Shown: piece by piece, positions 40,055-54,500 of the stretch | Numbering within the stretch: position 1 is the first letter of the stretch | Layout: every line of letters begins with the position of its first letter | Source of the DNA: Trichoplax sp. H2 | Lineage: Eukaryota; Placozoa; Uniplacotomia; Trichoplacea | Length of the DNA: 64,000 nucleotides | Reading direction: 5' to 3' | Assembly: GCA_003344405.1 (NCBI GenBank) | Contig: NOWV01000011.1 | Coordinates: forward strand, 496,001 to 560,000 | Notes under the pieces: model-generated | What the model was told of the DNA's origin: nothing | Databases searched by the model: none | The model's input: only the letters and a program-made list of their open reading frames with translations | Translations under genes and position numbers: made by a program

Positions 40055-43000
40055 ATGGCCAAGTCCGTCTGCTTGGGTGATGTTGTGAGCATCTATTCTG
40101 AGGAGAGGCAAGGTTATGCCTTTGCCGTCGAATCAAGGTAATTCCTTTTATCAATGAATTTTGGCAAATTGATTAATATTACTCTATATTGATTTGACAT
40201 ATTACTTCAATAGCTTATCAAATAATATCTGGCCAAATTTTATTCATGAGTTAGACACGATTCAACTAACTTATTTTAAGTAAAATTTATAACCACATTG
40301 ATCCATAGCCACAATGCTACCTAGAATGGGATAGCATAAAGTTGGAAATGTGCGATAACTTCTTTTTCGACAATAATAGGTTTACACGATCATTTTAGAA
40401 AGTGTTAACTAACATATTCGTAGTGACTGATAGTAATCATAGTGTATAGTAGTTAAAATTGACTTTTTGTCGTACTGTTTACTTACTACGCTGATAGGGC
40501 CTTTCACAGATAGTTTTAGGCATACATGACTGCAAAGATTCCGTTTAACTGAGATTGTAAGATGTGTACTCGATCTTTCTGTAACAGTATCATCATGATC
40601 AATTCACTGTAAGAAACGAAGTCTTAGTAGGATAATCTTTGGTATATCATAATACGTTGGTGGATAGGAAAGAATAGATTATTGAACGTAATAAAAAGTG
40701 TTGATTTGAAGATGAGCTTCGTCAAAGCTCACAGCATGATTCCTAAGCAACCATACCCCTGTTAGCCTACTACAACATAACAATCTATTTATAAAAGTTC
40801 AAATCTTATTTTTAGATAATGATGATACTTTAAATATAGTAGGATAACCTTTTGAAGGAGAGATTTCGAACTGATGAATGATTGCAAAGATACAAACTCA
40901 AGTCAAGCTATGCTTAATTATTAAGTAACTTTTGCTTAAAGTAGAGGGACGAGGCTAGATTGAATCGAAATAAGTTTCTGAAACAGGCCTGCTAATAAAT
41001 AGCCAGTAAAATAAGCCTTCTTGTCGACTTAAAACGAGATCGATAGTCTATTGTAATAAAGGTGACATAGTAAAGGAAGTAGAAACAATTCTCTGTTGCA
41101 AAAATAGACGACATGGCTTATGTAGCATAGGCGTGCATGCACATTATCGGTACTTTTTCAAATGGCGAAAGACCCGCTTACCAATTACACTACATGATTT
41201 CAAAATTATCCTAAATTGATCTGTGAAAAGATACTTATTCTTAATTAATGATTATTATTTCAGCAATTTCACGAATAATAAGCCTAATGTAACGAGTAAG
41301 GAGATTTTTGTTACGCAATCACATATCCATTAAGATTTATAACTTCTAAATTCGCCGCACGTTGATGAACAGAATATATATTCGAATCTCGTCCGATTTA
41401 TAATGACGATATGGATAATTTTACGGATGATTTTGTTACAGACCAAGAGATTATACTAGACAGTCTCTTTTCGTTAATATTTATAATTGAAAAAATGAAT
41501 AGTTTCAGAAAATACTAAGAAATTACAGTGATAAGGGAGTGCTTATAGTCCTTTTAATATCATGATTATGTCATTACAGTGGTATTTCTGTCTGACATTA
41601 AGAAATCTCACCGGTAGCGATTAATATTATCCGGTAGCGTGTTTTTATCGGATATGCTTATTATATTTCTATTTGTTACTAGTTCGGCTTATGCCGGGGT
41701 TTGTATAGGGTCCAACCAGGATCGGCTAAATCCTCAGCTGCCCAATTCGCAAGGTAAGTTAAAGTCAGATATTTACACCGGTATAAACATTGCTTACCAT
41801 ATTTTCATTCGAGCCTACCGAATAAAACTCGTTCGATATTTTGGATTGAGGAATTCATGATGGCATTAATGATATTTGTTTTTCTACGAGCATGATTTAA
41901 TATTTGAATTGGAAATGATCTTTCCTATTTTTACTCTTTAGTCGCTCAATTTGTGATATGCACCCAAAATCGGTACAAAAATAACAAGAAATATCGGAAA
42001 GCTGTAGAAGCTAGCAGGTACAATGTGGTTATCAAGTTAACAGTAATAGTACTGTAGTTTCTCTATTTTACTTGTGATACTTGTCTCCAAAAAGCTGCTG
42101 TCTATATGATTTAAACTTTAATTTAGCCAGTAAACTATTCACCATTCAGTAGGCTCTATGTTAGGATTAACTGCATAATATCTATATATTTGTCGTAGAC
42201 GTATTTCATGGTCTCTTTAACTATACTTTGTCATCATTAATCATTATCTAAAATAGTACCCCTAATAATAATTGCATCTATATTCTAATTCGTTAAATTG
42301 TTAGTAATCTGATTCTTGCTTAAGCAAATTTTTGTCGAATGTTTTTTCCCACACAGAATGAGATTACGCTACCTATACTTATTTAGAGTTTTAATTTTAA
42401 TCTAGTCCTACAAATCATACTATTACTAACCATCCATTTATCTTTTACTGTCAAGAATAAAAACCAATAATTGACATTTTCCCTTATATTAACGTAATTC
42501 TGTTTTAATATTCTTACTCTAGTCGTAATCCCGGTGATCTGTCGGCGAGGTTCCAGGTTTCAACGCTTAAGGTGAATAAGATTTTCACGTCACTATTTAG
42601 ATGAGTGCTGTGTATAAAAATACACCACCATCGGTATGATATCTAGATAGGTTTTATTACTTTCCTATAAATTAATATTACTCTTAATATCGAATAGAAA
42701 TTAGCCGACGCTGAGGCAATGGATAATAGCCAGGAGCAAAAGCGACAGACTGGCAGGCAACTAACCTATGGGCAAGTTGTTCAGGTATATCATTTACAGC
42801 TCATTTGAACAGTCCGCCTATCGCAATTTCCCTCATGACTAAATCAATATACTTCTAACTACTAACGTTGATTTATTTACTTTGCAATCGGAACTAGCTG
42901 AAACATGTTTTCACTAATAAGTACATTAGTGCTAGCTCAACACATACTTCTCAAACCGAAACAAGCAACATGTTGGTAAGTTTGTAAGCACAAGCCAGAT

Positions 43001-45533
43001 TCTATTTCTGATTCTAGCTGTAGCAGCAACGATAATAACTGTTTCTAAATCTGTAGCTGTAAAAGTAATGATAACATTTCAGTTAATTAGCTAACCATAT
43101 AGGATCGATTAAGTTCGATTAACTTTATCTGTAATAAATTAACTGATAAACTACTTATATACTAATTTATGATTGCATCGTTTAGAGACCTAACTAAACA
43201 ATTTCTCGCCTAACTTTATTAGGTTCAACTATCTGAATATGAGGCTAAGCATTGTCAATTTCGAGTGATGCCAAGATATAAAGTCAAATCTGAAGGCGAT
43301 ATTGTATGTTTAACTAGTTTCATAGCCAGAATAATTTGGATACTAGATAGATACAGTATTGGAATGTACAGTATATTGGTCAAGATAATCTGTCACTAAA
43401 ACGGACAGGATTGATTTCTGATAGATCCATGAAGGTGACCAAATTGTCCTTGAAAGTGTTAAATCTGCAGGTCAGTATTTGCACTGCAGCCAAAGGCGCT
43501 TTGGAAGTTTAGGGGCCCAAGAGGACAGGTAAAACAAGATATATAAATAGTTTACTACAGTAAATTGCGAAATATTTAGCCTTGGTTATGATATTAAGAT
43601 GTGTTGAGATACGGTTATAATACCTAGATTTGTAAAATCGTCAATATATCCAATTTAATTAGTTACCAATGCGCAACTGAATGCGAAACTAAATTAAAGC
43701 CGATATGTTACGAGTAATAAAATCTATCCTATTCCATAACTCTACACTAGCTCTCTCTGGCTTAGCTTACACTGCCTAAATAAATATTATTTATTTACGT
43801 ATTCATATTCAAGTGCAAATCACTAATTTAAGACAATGAAGCTTCGGAATTGATGATAGTTTACTTTTGTAGTTAATAATTTTCCTTAATAATAACGTTA
43901 GTCATTACATCAGCAATAACTACTATACATGTATATGTAAATATAAGATGAATGAGTTATTTTATGGTACTAGCAAATATCCTAAATAGATCATGATATT
44001 GAAAGAGTCCATCACGTCTGACATTGAGGAGCCTGTCATAATTAAGAATGAAAATAATCGATTTTTATTTTGAAAATGTTTAGCTACGAAATGAACTTAT
44101 CAGTCCGATTGTCTGGTTTTACAATCTATTCTAACCAAAAACCAGAGGCCAAGGGAGAGGAATTTCTGAAGGTTATTAGCTAAAATTTTAATTGCTCAGG
44201 TTGCATGAAAAGACTGTTGTATATAATACGTGAGCATTTCTAAAGGTGTTGATGATTCTTTCAAATTTTATTAGGGAGTTTCCGTTGTTCGTTTATTCCA
44301 TAGAGAGTTGGAAGCTTATGTTACAGCTGAAGGATTGTTCGATGATCGAGTAACAGAGACAGGTGAGATGGAAGGCGACAAAATTAAGCGTACATCATTG
44401 CTCTTAACCTTTGTATAACTTAGTACAGATCTGTTAACGCAAAAATACTCCTAGAATACTAGGATACTTGCTTAATGATATTTCATTAGCAAGAAGAGCA
44501 TGTAAGATTCATTAACTTAAATATCCTAGAATGGTATGCAAAAATACTATCTTCAATTAGTTGAAGAACTCTATTGATCGCTAGTTAGCTTGACAAGCTT
44601 ATTCGATTTCACTTTGTATTCTATCTTATCTTGCTCTTGTTGTCAGAGAAGCCTCTAAAAATATATTTAGAAATGTAGACGTACCGATTTCCATCTCAAT
44701 AAGGTTACTTATGCATACAATTAAACTGATTAGTTCATCTACGAGTTCGGCCTGTGGACCCTAGCAGACCAAAGTCTCTTAATCCTACATCATCTGCTAT
44801 AACTTATTGGCAAATTGAATTACTGGATGAGCCTATGAAAGGTAATTTGTCTAGATCCCATTTAATCACCTCACTTTAAACTATTTTATGGTTATATTTT
44901 CGAGATTTATTTGAATTGAAATATTTTAACCTTGGTCATAAGTTGGAGCTTTTATTAGATCGACTACAGGCATAAAATATGGCTCAATCTTAGCAACAAG
45001 TAATGAGTTCGATTAATGACTTACCCTTTCTAAATTACTTTATTCTATAGGAAGCATAATAAATTGGGGCGATCAGTGTCGTCTTAGACATATGGTAACG
45101 AGGAAATATCTAATTGTTCAGCCAGTTGAACAATCTTACGTAGTAAGTGAACAATATTCATATCGTTGTCATTTATAGTTAATTTATCGTAGAATAAAGG
45201 AGTTATAATTCAGAGTCTACCACAATGATTATGTGTACTTACTCCTCAATTAGTATTAATATTTTGGATGTTGTTTTAGATTGATTTAACGGATGATAAT
45301 AAAGATCCACTGACAGTATTCCGCCTCCATTCGTTATTTGAAGTACATATACTTGGATATAGCTTATGAAATATTTTAACTTACCGATTCAATTTTCTTG
45401 TGATCTATTTAGCCATGAGACTAACAACATTAATGCTTTTATTGACCTATGTAGGAAAATGCAGAGATTACCTACGAAAGCTATTGCAGAATTGAACATT
45501 CGCTAACTGGGCAATGGTTGCACGCTTTGCAAG
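40055..45533 (+). other. Channel N-terminal suppressor and MIR beta-trefoil exons
   Basis: Exons 1-14: 40055-40137, 41683-41753, 41942-42017, 42523-42571, 42698-42784, 42898-42975, 43223-43303, 43425-43528, 44084-44171, 44275-44362, 44734-44841, 45051-45139, 45280-45342 and 45455-45533, all phase-compatible. MIR-type strands are seen as QYLHCSQRRFGS, RLFHRELEAYVTAEG, RLRHMVTRKYLIV and RIEHSLTGQWLHALQ. In the exon 44734-44841, the loop that reads RTTGR in vertebrate IP3 receptors reads RVRPV. Confidence 0.85.
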
Positions 45534-48500
45534 GTCTACAGTCATGAAAGAATATCTTAAATTAATTCTTAAATTATGATAATCGCATTCTCGAAATAGT
45601 GATAGCTTACTCTAAGAACGATGAGATTTCTATCGTATCATTGATCTTGAGAGTTGATTACTCGTCTTTCCATTTGGTACGCTTGCTAAAGTTTCATGGG
45701 TTTTTGAAGGCCAATTATAATCAACATAAATTGAAATTTTAGCAAGTGACGATATTTTATCATTACTAGACAGTCACTATTCTAATATCTATTCTTAATC
45801 TTGAATATTTCCAGGGACATATTATAGGAAGTCAGGTGCAAGACCCGGAACTGCCGAGAGTAGAACATTAAAGGGTTTAGCTTATGATGGAGGCCAACTA
45901 AAGAAGGTAATAAGCTTCTAGAACACTGCTATTTATTTATTGATATAATATAGTATATATCTTGAAGATAGGAAAATAGTATTAGACATCATAGTTATCA
46001 ATAAATATGAGGAAGTAGTCAATCGCGTATCGTAGCTACAATGAATGATGAAAATTATTTTTCCAGATGACTGTGGTAGGAGAACGCATGTATGACGACG
46101 CTTATACAATTCAAAAAGTAAGAGAAACTGCTATTTTACTGCAACAATTCCAGGATAGATTTAGCTCGATTATTATATACTGAGCTTTGCGTACATATAG
46201 CAGATCTTTACAAATTCTATGTTATCCACGCTATGTAGGTGGAAGATGAATTTCTAGCAGATTTTAATTATATGGCCGGAATGGTTGCCAGTATTCAGAA
46301 ATTTATACGTAACGTATGTTCAATAAAATTGAGTAATATTGGATAGAACGGGATAGCTTTTGTGCTACCTCTAGTATATTTTACATCCAAAGTAATATGA
46401 TGTATTGACTGCTAATTCGATATTCAGTAGCTCTGATAGTAATGAAAATAAATGATTTAATATTGGATCAAATATACATTAACTTTGAGCTGTCTTACAA
46501 TATATTAACAGCGTGGCAATAATGTCCAGTTAAGGCATTCATCAACATCAAAATTTGTTTCGGTAAGCACTAAAATTGAATAAGATGTTAATGCTACTTT
46601 ACCTACAGGTAGTGATTCTAATTTGACTTTATCACCTTCTACCTTTTGCACAGACTTTAAAAGAAATTAGTGACTTCATGATCGTTAACGGTGAACCATG
46701 TAAGCATCGCCAGAAGCTAATGAGAAATTTAAAGGTAAATAGAACAAATATACCTTCGTTCGATATATGGTTTTGTTTACGTTTAAGTGATTCTATAGCA
46801 GCTAATTATTCTAGATGATGTTAACACAAATTGAGAAGTTTAATAGACTGTTATTTAGCTTCTATAGCTAAAGTTATTTCAATATACATGATGTTATCAT
46901 TTCTATTATTGGATTATTGTTTAGATCATTGAATTAATTGTGCAAATTTTGGAACCATCGGATAATGATAAGTTAGTATATCATCTATTTTCTGATTACG
47001 GTTAAATAGAACTAAGATAGGGATTATAATAGTATGACCATCTGTTTCTCATCCTTATGCTAATTTCCTCATATTGCCCATAGATTTATTCAATCAATCT
47101 ATTGTGAATGCTATAAACTGTTGAATACCTATGTTATGGGAGATAGCAGGTATGAGATAGTATTGATTGATGATCAATTTGAGACTTGTTCCGCCCTTGA
47201 ATAAAGTCTAATATACATGGAATTTACAGGCGATGAATAAGACTAATAATTATAATCGCTTTGACATATTTCCAATCAATCTTTTACATATGTAATAGCT
47301 TAGGAATAATATTTAAGAATACGAGATGCATAATATCTTAGCATCGTGGTATAAATAGCTCAAAAGACTAATGATAGATTATTTATACAATAATCAACAG
47401 TAAAAGTGGAATATACTACGGGTTGTCTTTAACTTGATTGAATATACGCGTATTAGCAATATTATCCAAAATACACAAGATAGAATGCAAACGATTATAT
47501 GCCGTCATGAAGGAGACTCAATACAGATTTCGGCAGTGCACAAAACCTATACCATTAATGATAGGACCAGTAATCTAGAATCAATTCTATGCATGATCAT
47601 GATTTCATATTGAGTATGTTGGAGAGTTTAATTAATAATTCATTTATCCATTGAACAGGAAAAATGAACTTTACATTGCTAGACATATTGATTTCTTTCA
47701 AACAAGAATCGGATTAAACGTGAGTTTTATCCCTCTATCAAACAATTATTCAGAATATATCGATCATATTAATATTTCTATCCTATATCCTATATCAAAT
47801 ATTGTCGAGCTTTCATTTAATATCCATTATCTTGCCAATATTAGAATAAAATTGCTTTAACTGCTGCCGAGATGACAACTGAACTTATTCGAGATAACAG
47901 GTTAGCTATACTAAAAATAATCACTTTTATGCTGCATCCTGGCAAATTCTATACTTGATATACTCCTGAAACTAGATAGAACTTTATGAAAAAGGTTCAT
48001 GACTCAGTTACAGTATTGCCAAGTTTTATACTAATATATTTTCAACCTTTCCTTTCGTCCATAGGAAAATTATTGATCGCATTGGTCATAAATATATCGA
48101 TCAATTTATTGCTTTACTAACCAGCAATAAGGTATTATAAGGATAGTAATTTTTATTAGAGAATTAAAATTATACTATGTTATCTGTCAAACACATTCAC
48201 TGCAAATCTGGCTATCACTTTTGATAGAATTTGTTCAATATCGAGTCCAAAAGAGTTTTCATTACAGGTTTTAAATTTGATATCCTGCCCTTACTACCGT
48301 TCTGATTTCTATTTTATAGTACTATCAATATCTGGATTTATTGAATGTTCTCTGTGTTTGTAATGGTCGAGCAATACCTAACAATCAAAGTTAGTCTAGA
48401 CATTAAAATAGAATTATGCTGAAGTAATTAGTAGATTTAGAAAGAGTACATTAATTGAAGTTGCCAATTCTACTTTGCAGCTTACATCACTGAAACTTTA

Positions 48501-51500
48501 TTGAAAAGTGGCAAAGGAGAAAGGGTAGGTAACTGTAAATTATCCTTCGTGCTCTTAACATAAGACTATAAAATTTTTTAGTGAGATGTAAGAAAAATTT
48601 CAGGATACATTATTTACGATAAATTGATTTTGAGAGTGGACGTATTCTTCATTTGGGCAATGATACAGTGATAATATTGGACAATTCGCAACTTAGGATT
48701 ACCTCTTTATCTTTCAGAATGTTGTTTACTTGACCGAGTTAGGCCAACGTGTTAACTTGAATAAAGATATCGTTTATGTGTCGACATCGTTAGGCAGAAA
48801 TTGGGTTCCACTTCATCGTTTTATACAAGTATTAAAGCTTTCATAATTGCATTTCAATATGTTACTTCACGATGCTTATCAGTAGTTACTTTTTTATTCA
48901 ATGCAATAGAGTGAACGCGATCCAGAATTCCTATTCCTTGATCATCAACTTGATTTATTTAATAAGCTCTGTTGGGTAAATGACTATTGAATAAGCTGCT
49001 ACGATAAGGCTATTGATTAATCACCAAATTCGACATGAAACAACGATTACATTTTGTAAAATCTTGATATCATTCCCTTTCTCTTTCAGGGTCGCAATGA
49101 GTTTGCTATTAAAACCATCACTCAGGTATAGTTTCCATTCCTTGCTACAGGGCTCCTAATTTTAACGACCTTATGATATAATGATCATGAGCAAGATAAA
49201 TATTCGTATACTGCGACCATGGCTTAGAAGTCATACAAATTTACTCTTAAATATTCTAGGATCTCGAATATTTAACATGGCAGGAAGCATTTATATGTCT
49301 TAGAAATGAAGATCTGCCAGATCGATTACGTGCTCGATATTGCGATCTGATAACAGGTAAAGGATTATTTCCAATTTTTTAGAACTAGCTTGGAAGAGTT
49401 TCGTCATATATTACAATTATTTCAATGGAATAAGAGATGAAAACTTTTATTCGTTATACTTAAGAGTTGATTAAAATAATTTTCTAGGAATGTTTATCAA
49501 TATACCTGGCAATCATTCAGTTCTTGATGAGCTACAGTTATCATTTGTAGGTCTATCTATTAATATTCTGTAATAGAAGAGTACTTATCTTACTAATGAT
49601 CGATAAATTTTATTGAAATGGTTATAGATTTATAGTGACTTGGTCAAGGATCGGAATGGAAAGAAAAAGGTACCATTAAATTAATAAGAATTTATCTTGT
49701 GTATCTATCATGTTGAAGATATTATACGATCATGGTTACATTTAATGTGGTTCATTAATTCAAGAAGTCCTTTCTGTACATTCATAGCTCTGTATACAGT
49801 ATTTTATAAGTTAGCAAATATTTTGATCGCCAGGCTAACATTTTTTACTCATAACAGATTCAAAATGTTCCATTATCCTTCATGTCTGAGCTAAAGCAAT
49901 GGATTGCTTCGTTCTTAGATGCTAATAAGGTTAGAGAATAGGCTACCCTGGAATTGAACTTGAAATTAAGATAAAATTGTCTACAAAATAGGAATATTTA
50001 TGCTTAGTATACTTGTAAATATTAATGTAATAGCTACCGTACTACGCTAGAGAATAGGGCATTGAACATGAAAATTTGATAAAATTGAGATCAAAATAGG
50101 AATAGTAATGCTTAATATACTTGTAAAATATTAACGTAGTATAATAGTAGCTAGATTAGATAATACGATATTTAAACGAAATTATGATAAAATTGATGTC
50201 AAAATAGGAATATACATATTTAATACACTTATAAAATGTTAATATAATGGCTGCAAGAAACTTATGGTATTCCAAGATTGATTCGATTTCAAGATTAGTT
50301 AAATAGAATATTAGATATACAGTAAAGGCTATAAATAGATCAATCGTATCCCAAATATGTTAAGTTTCAGCATATAAATGGAACAATTGTATATCTGTCT
50401 TGATTATTAGAAGTAGTTTTTATCATGTTTAAATGATTGTAATATAGGATTCAAGAGTAGAAATTGAGTACATTATCGTTTCTAAATTTCTCAGGCAGCG
50501 ATATTACCAAAATTATAATAATTATCTGACAGTGGTTAAATTAATAGCTGAGTTTACATCAGCTATAATTTAAGAGCCGTATAGTTTAAAATTATATCCT
50601 AGAAATGAAATTCAAAAGATAATTGTTTCCGAGAGTCATTCTATATCGCGTTTGAATTTTATAATTTAGGATATGACTGCTTCGTTAATTGGACATAATA
50701 TGCTGATCGAGCAAGTACGTACTCAAAATTAATGGAATCATTCAATTTAATAAAGGATAGTAAAGCCACTACTACCATTTAAGATTGCTGATGACTTGAT
50801 ATTTAATCTATGTATATTCTATGGTCACTACATGATTAGGTTTTAAGATTAGTCCAAAATCTAGTGAGATTTGGATATTATGAAGATCTAACAGATATGG
50901 AAAAGCTAATACCGCCATTGTTATCCTTGCTGGATGGTCGCAATGATAAGCCTGTTCCGTTTTATACCTGTAAGAGACCGAAATAATTTTCTTCTCGTGA
51001 CTTATTCTAAGCTTCCCGTTACATTATAAATTATATCAGTGTATAGAGAATTATCCGATGTCTGATATTAAATTATAAGTTATTTCTTACCTATAATCAC
51101 TTTAGCATTAAATTCTGACGAGACTGAGCAATTATTACGCCAATATCGTGAAGTCGATCGATTTAAAGAAAGTGCTGAGACGAAAGCTGTGGTAGACGCT
51201 AAATACCAGTAAGAAAATTAATTTTATTTGTTAAATTGAATTCATAAAATAAATGCCTTAGAAACGCAGCGATGAGACTGATTTGACAATGATCCTATTC
51301 TAAACTATTATTTTATTCTGCAAACTAAAGGGCTATGGAAGCTGTAGATTTGCTGTTTAATTTTCGATTTAATAAACGTTTAGAGGTATAAATATTTTGG
51401 AACGGATCTATTATCCTATTATGGCAGCATACCTTAAAATTTTATTCTACATTTCACATATACTGTAGCAGCTGATCGGTTATTGAATTTCTGTTTTCAT

Positions 51501-54500
51501 TCATGTGTAGCTCTTTATAAATGAATTCAAGCACATTTATGAAACTAGCGATGATCTCTATTTTATTACAAATGAGAACTTTAGTTTAGAGGGCAACAGA
51601 AGGTAAGTTTAACCTTTTAATTTACATTTTCATATGAAAATAGCCATTAAAAGTAATTTTAAAAGCATGCAAGGATTCGTCGATAGGATAATGAATCTAA
51701 ATCATTTTGTCATAGCCTTTGTAAGAAAGCTCGAGAAAGGCTTAATGAAATATTTGAAGCAGCCCAATATTTCGATACAGAAAGTCTACGCGATATATTT
51801 TTGGTAAGATATCTTAGATTTGGTTTCGACCAAGATAGTATAAGGCTATTTTATCCGGACCTTAGCATCAAATTTGCATTATCGATCCTGATGAAATTTC
51901 AATTACATCAATAATGGCAGGATCTATCCAAATATGAATATAATCAAATGGTGGTAAAATCCATGCACTTATTACATCGTCTATATTCTACAAACTATAC
52001 ACTATTCGATCGTGCTGTTCAAGCCCAGGTAAGATAACTTTGGGAATGGTGTTCCATTTTATGGCGCTTCTAGAGAGTAGTGTTTAGGTTATATCGCTGT
52101 TCTTCCGATATCGTAGGTTTTAATCAAAGATTCATCATGTGAAGTTTTTCGCCATGCTCAGAAAGCGGTGCCAGTTATCCGTCGAATTCTTGCAACCAAT
52201 ATGAATAACGATCAAGCAACAACATTGGGTGAAATACTCGACACTTTTACAGGGTTAGAATGAAAAATCCTTTATAAATTTACCCAGTTCAATTTGTTGC
52301 GCTTCATTTTTCTTATGGTATCTTTAAGGATTAATTTTCTGTTTGATTATTTAAATTTGCTTGATTTTGATCTTGTAGCTTTTGCTCACTGGAAAACGAT
52401 CCTACCGAAAGGCATTCGATGAATCAAACTATTCTGTACAATTTTGGTACGTTCAATAATTTTTCTTATCCTCTAGCTTGCTTACAACCTCTGCACAGTA
52501 AAATTCAGTTGGATTAACGAATTTGATTACACTTCGAGCTTGTTGTAAGGCAGCCTTATAAATAAAGATTCCATCGGATTTTTACTTTCTCTTACAATAA
52601 TTAGAATTAGTTTAAGCTAAATTTATTTGGTTTTCACATTGAGCTAGACTAAGAGAAGAGTTTTTACTTGCTTTTGCATTGATTTAAGCTAGTCCTAGCT
52701 AGATATACCGTAAAATTCGATTGAAGTTGCACTTTCTTTGACTTTAGTTTGACTTTGAGCTGATTCTGGAATCAGTTTACAGTTAATTGAAATGGATTGA
52801 TAGCTTCTTTAACTTTATTTTAATCACAGCAGTTGCTAAAGTTATCGTAGTTTCTTAGCTATATAGCTATGTTGTAGTCTTATATGGTCATTTTTTCTCT
52901 AGCTACCCTATCAGATATTTTCATTACTCAAACTTCTTTTTACCTGCAGCAGCCTCTAACGTTGCCGTAGATTCTTAGTTGCTTTGTAAGCTCACATGGT
53001 TATTTTTTTTTCTAGGTATTCTATCAGACATTTTCGATATTTTGGGGCAAGAATTTGATGCAAAGTTGGCGGTAAGACAATTGAATAATTTCCCAATATA
53101 AACAATATGGCTGATAGTAATAAATACAGACCATCATTTCTTATTCGCTTTGATCAATACTACTACAGGATCAATATAAGGGAGTTCAGATGATATTTCA
53201 AAAAAGTTTCAGTCTATTACAAGCTTTGTCTAGGTAAGTTCGTGATTTATTCTTTCATTTACCGCATTCACGGTTAGTAGTAAAACTTTTTGAGGCCTAA
53301 CTAAAGTGAATACTGTTTCTTTTTGCTGGCTCTCAATATTAAATGACTAGTCTGAGATAAAAATGAGAAATAATTGCTTAATTTTCTACCTTAATCAGGC
53401 CAATCTCTACCGTTAATTTAGTGTATTCCAAAATATTTTCTAGGATTAAATGTATTTCATGCCATTCATTTAACGTTAATATGTATTCCATATGAAATTA
53501 AAGGGGCAATAAAACGATCCAAGATCGCGTCTATAAGCGATTAAATTCGCTGCTGAGAGTAAAAGGAGCTGTATCTAGCATGGCATTAGCTCTAACTGAG
53601 ATTTTTACTGGTAATAAAGATACTTGCTTGAAAATTCGAGCTTCAGAAGTGTATGCAATCATGAAATTAGTTGCCGAATATAAGGAAGAAGCGCCGGAAT
53701 TGATCGACTTATTAAATGCTATCGTTAAGGTAATGCTACAATAGCTGCATCCAGTTAGAGAAGTTCTATTTTCGTCTTCGGTACGTTAAAATGTACTACT
53801 AAGTATGATCACTAATATAAATTTCCTTACCTTTTGCACGCCTATCGGTAAACTAGGTCGAAGAATTAGATTTGCCTATTAAGCGCAACCAAGGTTTAGT
53901 TATGAAATATTTTATGGAATATCGAGATCGAATTGCGGAAATTATCGATAATGTCGATAAAAGGTGCTTGCAAAGGATTGATTTCATGACCTAATCATTA
54001 CTAAAGTACTTATTCAAGATAAATAGAGTGAGAATGTTCTATCTTATACCTTTTAATGAGTAATTTAATTTTTTTGAACGATATCATACAGGAAAGCGTT
54101 ATGCAATGATCAGGACAAGTCCAGTAAACTGCATCAATATTGCTACAGTCTGATTAATTTATTAGCCACATGTGCAGAGGTATGCTACCAATAACCTATC
54201 CAATCTAATCCACTTTAGAAGTTAAATGAAGAGTTGATATAGAACTTCTATGTCAATATTGTTCTCTACTATATGAATAATTCTGGTAATCTGTCCTTAG
54301 AGTTAATTAAAATAGATTAAATTTTCTAGGATTTGAAATTGATGTACAGATTAATTTTAACCTTATCAATAGCTATCAGTTATGCCATAGTTTATGAAAT
54401 TTTATTTATTTAATTTCTAATTTTCAGTTGTAATATAGTTTATAAAATAATTTCATTACTTTATTCTATGTCAAATTATCCAATTAATCAGAATTAATAT

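Noticed and set aside
41639-41860. 73-codon ORF as a separate small membrane protein
   Set aside because: Its middle part is channel exon 2 (41683-41753), bounded by AG and GTAAGT with the right phase. The rest is intron.
46600-46653. Channel exon starting at 46609 (after CTACAG)
   Set aside because: An in-frame stop (TGA) follows after five codons. The acceptor at 46653 gives the matching HRQKLMR helix in phase.
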